The notes below the pieces were generated by a model. It worked only from the letters and a program-made list of their open reading frames with translations, was not told the DNA's origin and made no database searches. From contig JBFICP010000134.1 of the NCBI GenBank assembly GCA_041581935.1, forward strand, positions 1 to 8,806: 8,806 bases of DNA, read 5' to 3'. Shown here in pieces: positions 1-6,385 of the stretch (within the stretch, counting starts at the first letter, position 1; every line of letters starts with the position of its first letter). This stretch comes from JAABYT01 sp041581935 (GTDB lineage Bacteria > Pseudomonadota > Gammaproteobacteria > HK1). A program made the translations under genes and the position numbers.

Positions 1-926
1 AAAAAGATATCGCAGTAGCGCAGCGCAAGCCCCTGGCTTTTTCCGAGCCACGCACGTGTCTGCGCGCGCCACTCAGACAGGGTCTTTCGCCATACTGGGT
101 TTATCGCCATGACGTTGCCATGGCAATACTCGAACCCGATTTCGGCGAGCGCGTCGGTGACGCGCTCGGCAAGCTCGATGAACCAGCCGTCGATGCGAGC
201 GTGCTCCGTCACCGGATAGTCCTCGATCACGAACCCGTTGTCCTGATCCGGATACAGGAAACTTTCGCCGCGGCCACCCGAACCCATGATCACGACATCG
301 AAATCCGCCGGCGGATCTCCCCTCCCAGCCTCGGCGATCTCCCGCAGGCTCAGGCGTACGACGCGCTGATAGAGGTCGAGGTTTATGCGACTCAGAAACG
401 CCTGGATCTCGGGACCCGGCAAAGCATCGTCCATGAGCTCGAGGGCCACCTGAATTTGCGCATCCTTTGTCGTCTTCATGCCCTGCAGGCTGTCGTCGTG
501 GGTGAGTCGATCGACATGGTCCATCATACGCGTCGCCGCGACCGCCATGGCCCGATGCAGCCTCAGCATGCCGATGACCTTGTCGCGTTCGTCCACCACC
601 GGCATGTGGCGCAACCCGTGTCGACGCATGCGCGCAATGGCGTGATAGAGATAATCTTTTCGCGAGATAGTCTCGACTGGAGAGCTCATGATCGTTTCAA
701 TTGGCAAGTGGTCGCGACCTTTGCAGGCGATGCGTCGACTGATGTCCTGCTCGGTCACGATCCCGACCGTCCGGCCATCTTTGTCTGCGACAATGACTTC
801 CGAAGCACCCGTGCGCACGATACGAGAAACGACGTCACGGCAAATATCGGTACTGGCGACTACCGGTGGAGGCGGATCCATGTGGTCGTCTACCAGGTGG
901 GTGAATACGGCTGTTTGTGTGAGCAT
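1..926 (-). CDS. CBS-pair / DUF294 nucleotidyltransferase-like protein, C-terminus off the window
   Basis: A probable soluble signalling protein; 308 residues are visible and the frame is still open at position 1. Two CBS domains come first (about residues 20-66 and 82-128), the second with the sequence HGLRHMPVVDERDKVIGM. A DUF294/GlnD-like nucleotidyltransferase domain follows, with GSGGRGES at 215-222 and the acidic pair of PDQDN (D227, D229), as expected for a metal-binding transferase site. CBS pairs usually bind adenine nucleotides; the substrate of DUF294 proteins is unknown to me. The ATG at 926 is preferred because the first CBS domain begins soon after it, as I recall for relatives; a GTG at 944 is possible. 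An in-frame TAG at 965-963 blocks any longer form. There is no good Shine-Dalgarno. It lies 139 bases downstream of ctaA, so it may be co-transcribed or have its own promoter. Family sure; role unknown. Confidence 0.88.
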   Translation of the reverse strand, partial: MLTQTAVFTHLVDDHMDPPPPVVASTDICRDVVSRIVRTGASEVIVADKDGRTVGIVTEQDISRRIACKGRDHLPIETIMSSPVETISRKDYLYHAIARMRRHGLRHMPVVDERDKVIGMLRLHRAMAVAATRMMDHVDRLTHDDSLQGMKTTKDAQIQVALELMDDALPGPEIQAFLSRINLDLYQRVVRLSLREIAEAGRGDPPADFDVVIMGSGGRGESFLYPDQDNGFVIEDYPVTEHARIDGWFIELAERVTDALAEIGFEYCHGNVMAINPVWRKTLSEWRAQTRAWLGKSQGLALRYCDIF

Positions 927-1065
927 GCCTCGAGCGCAGTCCACTCGCGCCAAGCAGGCAGGCTACTCGCGCGCGATCGGATTCTCCGTAAACAAATAGT
1001 CTTTCAACTCTTCAGTCAGGCATCTGCAACAATAGCGCCGATGCCCGGATGCTTCGACGGGTGAC
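927..1065. other. Intergenic gap between ctaA and the CBS-DUF294 gene
   Basis: This is the only sizeable gap between genes in the window. On the minus strand it holds an open stretch in the same frame as the CBS-DUF294 gene, reading LTEELKDYLFTENPIARE, which ends at TAG 965-963. It has no ATG and I do not call it a gene. An inverted repeat, GGCATC 1019-1024 against GATGCC 1040-1045, could form a short hairpin but has no T-run after it. I see no convincing promoter or terminator. Confidence 0.5.
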
Positions 1066-2094
1066 TCAATTCTCGCGTCCCCGGCGCAACTCGTGAGCGA
1101 GGCACAGCAGCACCGTCAGCAGAACCATGGCGCCTGCCTGGTGCAACGCTGCCAGTGCGGCGGGTACCCGCAGCACCAGCGTCGATACGCCGAGCGCCGC
1201 CTGAATCACGACCGCGATTCCGGCCGCGTGCATCCAGGCACGCTCGGGCCCGGTCAGCGTGAGCCGCTTCGCACCGAGCCAGACGACGAGAACGGCAAGG
1301 AACGTGGCCAGCGCCAGCACTCGATGGTGGAACTGAACCGTGGTGGGATTCTCGAATACGTTGAGGTAGGCGGGCGTCATCGACCAGATCCCGTCGGGAA
1401 CCCACTTGCCGGCCATCAACGGGAACGTATTGTACGTATATCCCGCCTTGAGTCCGGCGACGAAGGCTCCCGACATCATGGTGACGAATACCGCGACGAT
1501 CAGCACCACCACGGCCGTTGCGAGTCGGCTTCGACCGTGCGCACGTGCGCTCTCCCCGGGTCGCAGGATTCCGAGCGCTGTCCACAGCATGAACGCATAG
1601 ATGAGCACGGCGAGACCAAGATGCGCCGCGAGCCTGTACTGGCTCACATGGGGATCGTCGACCAGCCCGCTCTTGACCATGTACCAGCCGAGCAACCCCT
1701 GAAGTCCCCCGAGAACGAACATCGCGGCCAGCTTGGGCACGAGCGACGGCTCGATACGCCGACGCAGCAGAAAGTATATGAATGGCAGCAGAAACGCCAC
1801 GCCGATGAGTCGTCCCAGCAATCGGTGTGCATACTCGAACCAGAATATTCCCTTGAACTCGGCGAGCGACATACCCTTGTTGACATATGTGTACTCCGGC
1901 GATTGCCGATAGTGCTCGAACTCCCGTTCCCAGGCGGCCTGGCTGAGCGGCGGCAACACTCCGGAAACGGGTTTCCAGTGCACCATGGAGAGTCCCGAGC
2001 CGGTGAGACGGGTCACGCCGCCGAGCACGACCATGGCGAACACCAGTGCGCAGCAAACGAGCAGCCAACCGGCGATCGCACGATCCACGTGCAT
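1066..2094 (-). CDS. ctaA: Heme A synthase, COX15/CtaA family
   Basis: Integral membrane enzyme that oxidises the C8 methyl group of heme O to a formyl group, giving heme A for aa3- or ba3-type enzymes. From the ATG at 2094 it is 342 residues, normal for the proteobacterial/mitochondrial COX15 type, with about eight membrane helices. Conserved signatures include GGVTRLTGSGLSMVHWKP near the first helix and FWFEYAHRLLGR. The four heme-binding histidines are H90 (EYAH), H158 (AAHLG), H257 (FHHR) and H318 (LHQAG). The frame stays open to an ATG at 2166, 18 bases after the hemerythrin stop. I prefer 2094 because AGGG lies 5 bases upstream, the first helix begins about ten residues in as is usual for the family, and the extra 24 codons include ATA, AGG and GGG, unlike the gene body. 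With ctaB it shows that the operon's enzyme is meant to carry heme A or a derivative. Confidence 0.95.
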   Translation of the reverse strand: MHVDRAIAGWLLVCCALVFAMVVLGGVTRLTGSGLSMVHWKPVSGVLPPLSQAAWEREFEHYRQSPEYTYVNKGMSLAEFKGIFWFEYAHRLLGRLIGVAFLLPFIYFLLRRRIEPSLVPKLAAMFVLGGLQGLLGWYMVKSGLVDDPHVSQYRLAAHLGLAVLIYAFMLWTALGILRPGESARAHGRSRLATAVVVLIVAVFVTMMSGAFVAGLKAGYTYNTFPLMAGKWVPDGIWSMTPAYLNVFENPTTVQFHHRVLALATFLAVLVVWLGAKRLTLTGPERAWMHAAGIAVVIQAALGVSTLVLRVPAALAALHQAGAMVLLTVLLCLAHELRRGREN

Positions 2095-2184
2095 CGTTGC
2101 CCTGAAAGAACCGGCGTCCATTATCAGGCGATCGATCGTCCCCTCCGAAGCCGAGATACGAGTCATCGGCGGCGATGCTGGAAT

Positions 2185-2577
2185 TCAGCCGATTTTCCTG
2201 TGAAGACGGGCATCGCGGCTTTGGAAATGCTCACTGAACCACGCATCGAGCCGTTTCCCGAACCGCTCCACGTCCACGTAGACACCATCCTCGTAATCAT
2301 CCATGAGATCACGAATATCGTCCAGCAGGCGCTCGTGGTCGGTCTTATGGTCCAGATACTCATCGTAGTGGCTTTCGCGCATGATTTTCTCTTCTAGAGC
2401 AAAATGCGCAGCGATGCGAGTATATAGCTCTCCGAGAAAATCCAGCACTGTGACGTCGGTTGCCTCGCCGCTCACACTCGCATAGAGCTCGTTGATGAGC
2501 TCGATGAGTTCGCGGTGCTCGTAGTCGACGTCGGGAACACCGAGACTGTACTGTTCCTTCCACTCGATCAGGCTCAT
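2185..2577 (-). CDS. Bacteriohemerythrin, single domain
   Basis: A 130-residue soluble non-heme diiron protein that reversibly binds O2; hemerythrins can also bind NO. All seven iron ligands of the family are visible: H21, H58, E62 (HFALEE), H77, H81 (HKTDH), H117 and D122 (HFQSRD). The opening IEWKEQYSLGVPDVDYEH matches the usual N-terminal signature, and the length is that of a lone domain with no fused sensor or output module. The start overlaps the stop of the preceding gene as ATGA; a GGAGG lies 12 bases upstream, rather far, so translation is probably coupled. Its place inside a terminal-reductase operon suggests that it buffers, delivers or senses the gaseous substrate (O2 or NO), which is inference. 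Family is certain, role is not. Confidence 0.96.
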   Translation of the reverse strand: MSLIEWKEQYSLGVPDVDYEHRELIELINELYASVSGEATDVTVLDFLGELYTRIAAHFALEEKIMRESHYDEYLDHKTDHERLLDDIRDLMDDYEDGVYVDVERFGKRLDAWFSEHFQSRDARLHRKIG

Positions 2578-3080
2578 AAGAGCTTGAAGCCTCCCTTGTC
2601 GGCACGAAAGTCGATCACAAGATGCTCGCCAGGCGCGAGCTCGACCGTCTCCTCATGCTCGTAATCGAAGCCCTGCTCACGACGGCTGTCGCGCAAGCCA
2701 AGCGTTACCCGATGACGGCCCGGGGCAACAATGAATCGCTCGTAAACTGTGGATGCGCCATCGCCGGCGAGCCCCGAAGGTGGACGCCAGGCACGATACA
2801 GCAGCTCATCGTCGAGGTGTAGCTCGACCAGAAGGGAGACGCGCTCGCGGGGACAGTCCATGGGCCTGCGCATGTTGGGTGGCAGAGCGGCGATCTCCTC
2901 CGGTGTCAGGCGCCGACATTCGGTTGTTCTATCGCCGGCATGTCCGAAGCTCAACGTAATGACGGCGGCTCCCGGATCCACGTACGTGTAGCCGGGCTCC
3001 GTGGCGAAGTACCCGATGACCGCCGCGAACGCGGCATAAAGCACGACCTGGCCAATTACCTGAGGCGGCTTAATTGGCAT
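2574..3080 (-). CDS. Unrecognised membrane-anchored protein of the oxidase operon
   Basis: I do not recognise this 168-residue protein. One membrane segment lies near the N-terminus (about residues 8-27); the rest is polar and probably lies outside the membrane, likely in the periplasm. Two cysteines, C55 and C76, flank a proline-rich stretch and could form a disulfide or hold a metal. The C-terminal half (about 80-160) has alternating hydrophobic strands and looks like a beta-sandwich, with phrases such as VAPGRHRVTLGLRDS and ELAPGEHLVIDFRADKG. It overlaps the cytochrome b fusion gene by 11 bases and the hemerythrin by 4, and GAGGCGG lies about 6 bases before its start. This coupling makes it a likely subunit or assembly factor of the same complex. 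It could also be a periplasmic stabilising subunit; nothing in the sequence proves either. Confidence 0.85.
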   Translation of the reverse strand: MPIKPPQVIGQVVLYAAFAAVIGYFATEPGYTYVDPGAAVITLSFGHAGDRTTECRRLTPEEIAALPPNMRRPMDCPRERVSLLVELHLDDELLYRAWRPPSGLAGDGASTVYERFIVAPGRHRVTLGLRDSRREQGFDYEHEETVELAPGEHLVIDFRADKGGFKLL

Positions 3081-4665
3081 TGGTCGCCGCCTCGTGTCGT
3101 TCGATCACGACGGGTGCTTGCATCGCGTGCAGCTCACGAAGTCGCGCGCGAAATAAATCGAGCGCATCAGCCATCTCTGCCCCCCGATCGCTGCCGGCCC
3201 AGAAGCGCGCGATGCGCTCGCGGGGCACGCGTGCTCGCAGATGCGGATCGCGCTCACCCGCAATTCTCGCGTCGGTCCAGCGTGCGCCCAGGCGTTCGTA
3301 GCAGTCATTCGCGCGGCACCCGGTCAGGAATACACCGTCGACGTAGCGCCGGGTAATCATGAAGTCGATGAACGACGGGGCCAGCATCGCGATGCAGGGA
3401 ATCTCCACCGCTGCCACAGACGCACCGGTGATTGCCTTCAAGTCCGGTCCCTGCCCGCAACCGTAAACGATGACGCGAGCTTCGCCTCGCAGGGCGCTCG
3501 ACCGATCAAGCGAGCGTTCGCGCAGCTCGAGCACCGGGTACTCGGGCAGCTCGATGCCGGCTTTGAGCGCACTGCGGCGCCGAAACGGCGTTGCCGTCGG
3601 GCAGGCACCGACGCAGATGCCGCAGGCGACACACAGCGCCGGATCGACGATCGCTTCCTGCGCGTACGCGCTTGCGTCACTGCGCGTGGCCATACGCACC
3701 GCCCCGTGGGGACAGTCGGCCACGCAGCGCGCGCAGCCGTTGCAGTTGTCGAGATCGACTATTGCGGGCACCGAACGCTTATGCGGCAACCACGGCAACG
3801 CCAGTAACAGCAATGTGGCGGCACCTAGCAGAGCCCACAAAGCGATACCGGAATATTCGTCGAGCAGCGGGTAGAGGAATAGATAGAACCAATCAAGACC
3901 CACTCGCGCCGGCACCGCGCCCAGATCGGCCGGTCCCTGGCTTACTGCGGGGTGCACGAGGGACAGCACCAGCAGCGCGGCGAGCGTTCCCATCGCGAGT
4001 CCCCGCGGCGGATTGACTCTCGCGTGGGTGTGTCGCTGTATGTGTATCCACATGACGAAGAGCAGGATCAGGGGTACCGCGATGTGGATGAACACCATGA
4101 GCGTGAAGAACCGCCCGCTCAGCGTCGAGTCGTGAATGAAATTGCGCGCAATCGGCTCACCGAAAAGCGGCAGCGCATCGAGCCATTGGGAGGTGGCGAG
4201 CGCGACATACTGGGCGAGCTTGTCCCACACCACCCAATAGCCACTGATCCCGGCGGCGAAAACGAGCCAGATCATTGGCACGCCGATTACCCACGCGAAC
4301 CAGCGCGGACCGTGCAGACGATCCATGATGTATTCGCGCAGAAGATGCAACATCATGACGATCACCAGCGCGTCGGAAGCGTAGCGGTGAAGGCTGCGCA
4401 TGACGCCGCCCGCGTACCACTGCACATGGGTGATATGCTCCACCGACTCGTAGGCTTCCGTGACGCCGGAATCGAAGAACACGTACAGGTAGATTCCGCT
4501 GACCGCGACTATCCAATAGAAGAACCATCCCAGCGCGCCGAGCTGATAAAGCGGATTCCACTCCGGGGTGAATACGGCATCAAATGCGCTCTCGATGCGC
4601 TCGACTGCTAATCGCGCGAGCCTCTTCGGGTATGACACGCGGCGGGCCGACTCGGGATTTGACAT
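3070..4665 (-). CDS. Fusion of diheme cytochrome b, 2[4Fe-4S] ferredoxin and FlpD/MvhD-like domain
   Basis: A 531-residue membrane redox protein. Residues 25-215 are a bc1/b6f-type cytochrome b core of four helices with both heme pairs, H93/H107 and H194/H208, each 14 apart. Two more helices (about 222-240 and 272-294) flank a segment resembling the quinol-site PEWY loop, here LDWF at 257-260. A bacterial ferredoxin domain follows with two complete cysteine sets, C308/C311/C314/C318 and C345/C348/C351/C355. Residues 397-500 resemble the FlpD/MvhD delta subunit (IVYGCGQGPDLK, VDGVFLTGC), with cysteines C403, C424, C450 and C455. The iron-sulfur part should be cytoplasmic. Start: the ATG at 4665 shares a base with the SCO stop (TGATG); the frame is open to 4836, but that stretch is SCO coding sequence. 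It probably moves electrons between quinone and a soluble iron-sulfur or flavin partner; direction is unknown, and no Rieske or HdrA gene is in the window. Confidence 0.93.
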   Translation of the reverse strand: MSNPESARRVSYPKRLARLAVERIESAFDAVFTPEWNPLYQLGALGWFFYWIVAVSGIYLYVFFDSGVTEAYESVEHITHVQWYAGGVMRSLHRYASDALVIVMMLHLLREYIMDRLHGPRWFAWVIGVPMIWLVFAAGISGYWVVWDKLAQYVALATSQWLDALPLFGEPIARNFIHDSTLSGRFFTLMVFIHIAVPLILLFVMWIHIQRHTHARVNPPRGLAMGTLAALLVLSLVHPAVSQGPADLGAVPARVGLDWFYLFLYPLLDEYSGIALWALLGAATLLLLALPWLPHKRSVPAIVDLDNCNGCARCVADCPHGAVRMATRSDASAYAQEAIVDPALCVACGICVGACPTATPFRRRSALKAGIELPEYPVLELRERSLDRSSALRGEARVIVYGCGQGPDLKAITGASVAAVEIPCIAMLAPSFIDFMITRRYVDGVFLTGCRANDCYERLGARWTDARIAGERDPHLRARVPRERIARFWAGSDRGAEMADALDLFRARLRELHAMQAPVVIERHEAATNAN

Positions 4666-5489
4666 CAGTGAGGAAGCGGAGATGAGCTCTCGCGCCACGC
4701 ACGCACGATAAAGAACGCTATTGCGGCGAGACAAAGACTGCCGACGATAATGGCGACAAATATCGAATAGTCGAAGCGATAGCGTCCGGTGCTGGGATCG
4801 TAGATGGTGCAGAATAGACGAACATTTCCAACCCATCGGTCGATGGCATTCGATGAGGAATCGAGCCCCCAGACGAGCTCCTTGAGTGGCTCAACCAGCG
4901 CGGGCGGCTCGAATCGATCTCCGTACACCTGTCGGTAGATCGCGCCGCCAGCGTCGATCACACTCACCTGCGCCATGTGATCGAAACCCTTCGGTGACGC
5001 CGTATAGGTAAACCCCAGTTCCTCGACGAGAACCTTGATGGTTTCTGCATCGGCGCTCAGAAACCACCAGTCCGGGCCGGCGATGCCCTGGCGAGACGCG
5101 TAAATCGCCATACGCGTGGGGCTGTCGTTTGCACTGTCGAATCCTATGGTGGCCACCGAGAACGCCTTGTCTCCCAGCGCCTCGCGCGCGACATCGACGA
5201 TTTCCCCGAGATAGCGCGTAGAGACGTTGCAGCTATGGTAACAGCTCGTGTAGATGAGATTGACCACCAACGGCCTACCTCGGAAGTCGCCGAAGCGCAT
5301 CGTTTTGCCGAAACGGTCCAGAAAGCGATGATCGGATAACCGCCGGCCAATGGCTGCCTGGCTGGCACGCAATGCCTCGTCCCGATCGAGAACCGTGGAA
5401 GTTTGTCTCTTAACCGGGTCGCTGGATGCCATTGGTGCAACTGAAAGTGCAATTGCAACGACGGCAAGGAAGGCAAAGCGTCGCCCCAT
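4665..5489 (-). CDS. SCO1/SenC/PrrC-family copper chaperone
   Basis: Periplasmic thioredoxin-fold protein that delivers copper, usually to the CuA site of subunit II. The 274-residue product has an N-terminal signal sequence (about residues 4-22), the copper-binding CxxxC motif C83-YHS-C87 and the distal ligand H171 (KGFDHMAQ). Unlike the usual SCO protein with only an N-terminal anchor, it has a hydrophobic C-terminal helix at about 241-264 followed by positive residues, so it is probably tethered from the C-terminus. An extra cysteine, C227, lies just before that helix. The ATG at 5489 overlaps the ctaB stop as TAATG; a longer reading from 5660 would lie inside ctaB and lacks a signal sequence. 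It sits between ctaB and the cytochrome b fusion and serves the CuA-bearing subunit encoded at 8621-8088. Confidence 0.94.
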   Translation of the reverse strand: MGRRFAFLAVVAIALSVAPMASSDPVKRQTSTVLDRDEALRASQAAIGRRLSDHRFLDRFGKTMRFGDFRGRPLVVNLIYTSCYHSCNVSTRYLGEIVDVAREALGDKAFSVATIGFDSANDSPTRMAIYASRQGIAGPDWWFLSADAETIKVLVEELGFTYTASPKGFDHMAQVSVIDAGGAIYRQVYGDRFEPPALVEPLKELVWGLDSSSNAIDRWVGNVRLFCTIYDPSTGRYRFDYSIFVAIIVGSLCLAAIAFFIVRAWRESSSPLPH

Positions 5490-6355
5490 TACGCGAGTAA
5501 CCAGCTGTCGAGCAGAATCGCGACCAGCAGCGTCGAGAGTTGAACCAGCGAAGCGCGAAACGCGTGTACCGCTCGCTTCGTGTCCGGATGCCGCGTGAGA
5601 CGGACGCAGGCACGCACGAAATATGCACCACCAAGCGCGGCACCTAGCGCGTAGATCCATCCCATGCCGAATGCCACCAGGGTCAGCGAAAGCGCCACCA
5701 GCGCCACGGCATGCGCGAGAATCACCCGGGCCGCCAGCCGGTCATCCACCACCACCGGCAGCATGGGCACGCGGGCTTGCGCGTAATCCGCGCGGTAGGC
5801 GAAGGCGAGGCTCCAGAAATGCGGTGGCGTCCAAAGAAACAGCACCACGGCAAGGATGAGTGGCGCCGGACCAAGCGCCGGGTCTACCGCCGCCGCACCG
5901 GCCAGCACCGCGAAGCTCCCTGCAAGGCCGCCGACAACGATGTTCAGCCAGGTCCGGCGTTTGAGCCACACGGTGTAGACCACACCGTAGACGAAGGCAC
6001 CGAGAAACACGTGCGCGGCCGCGAACGGATTGACCGCGATGGCGGTCGCCCCAACCGCCATCGCCAGCATGAGCGCGATGCTGGCGAGCCAGGCGGGCCC
6101 TGCGCGAAAACGCCCCGTGACGAAGGGACGCTCTCGGGTGCGTTGCATGTGTGCATCCAGATCACGCTCGACATAATGATTGAAAGCGCCGGCGCTCGCC
6201 GACGACAGCAACACGGCAACCGCAAGCAGCACCACTTGCCAGCTTTCCGGTGACGTGCCCGGCGTAACGGCGATTCCGGCCAGCGTGCACAGCATGATGG
6301 CCATGCCGATACGCAGCTTGAACACCGAGTAGAGCAGTATGGCTGTGTCTTTCAT
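5489..6355 (-). CDS. ctaB: Protoheme IX farnesyltransferase (heme O synthase)
   Basis: UbiA-family membrane prenyltransferase that adds a farnesyl group from farnesyl diphosphate to heme B, making heme O. It has 288 residues and about eight to nine helices, the usual size. The first prenyl-diphosphate motif is NHYVERDLDAHMQRTRERP (N59, D65, D67), where the first acidic position is Glu63 rather than the common Asp. YTVWLKRRTWLNIVVGG (127-143) and FLWTPPHFWSLA (173-184) are typical of CtaB/CyoE. DYAQARVPMLPVV supplies the second conserved loop. AGGGGG 10 bases upstream of the ATG at 6355 serves as ribosome binding site. It lies 30 bases after subunit I and overlaps the SCO start by one base. 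Together with ctaA it implies that the catalytic subunit contains heme O- or A-type heme. Confidence 0.97.
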   Translation of the reverse strand: MKDTAILLYSVFKLRIGMAIMLCTLAGIAVTPGTSPESWQVVLLAVAVLLSSASAGAFNHYVERDLDAHMQRTRERPFVTGRFRAGPAWLASIALMLAMAVGATAIAVNPFAAAHVFLGAFVYGVVYTVWLKRRTWLNIVVGGLAGSFAVLAGAAAVDPALGPAPLILAVVLFLWTPPHFWSLAFAYRADYAQARVPMLPVVVDDRLAARVILAHAVALVALSLTLVAFGMGWIYALGAALGGAYFVRACVRLTRHPDTKRAVHAFRASLVQLSTLLVAILLDSWLLA

Positions 6356-6385
6356 GGCCTGTTCGCCCCCTGTTGCGCGTTGCCG

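Noticed and set aside
963..1019. In-frame open stretch ending at TAG 965-963, taken as a sign that the CBS-DUF294 gene is truncated by a stop
   Set aside because: The CBS domain begins normally from the ATG at 926 and the protein needs no extra N-terminus, so a broken gene is not supported. A leader peptide cannot be shown either, as there is no ATG.
1019..1045. Inverted repeat GGCATC/GATGCC as a terminator after ctaA
   Set aside because: The stem is only six pairs with a 15-base loop and no T-run follows on the minus strand.
1016..2068. A 350-residue minus-strand frame overlapping ctaA
   Set aside because: It is an out-of-frame reading of ctaA, very rich in Arg and Ala. The ctaA frame has all the family motifs.
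1093..2397. A 434-residue plus-strand open frame, and several others such as 120-1064 and 3952-4611
   Set aside because: They lie opposite ctaA, the hemerythrin, the CBS-DUF294 gene and the cytochrome b fusion. Their translations are rich in Arg, His, Gln and Glu, without domains, as expected for the mirror of GC-rich genes.
4666..4836. An N-terminal extension of the cytochrome b fusion by 57 residues
   Set aside because: This stretch is the C-terminal coding region of the SCO gene in another frame. The ATG at 4665 overlaps the SCO stop and places the cytochrome b core at the expected distance.
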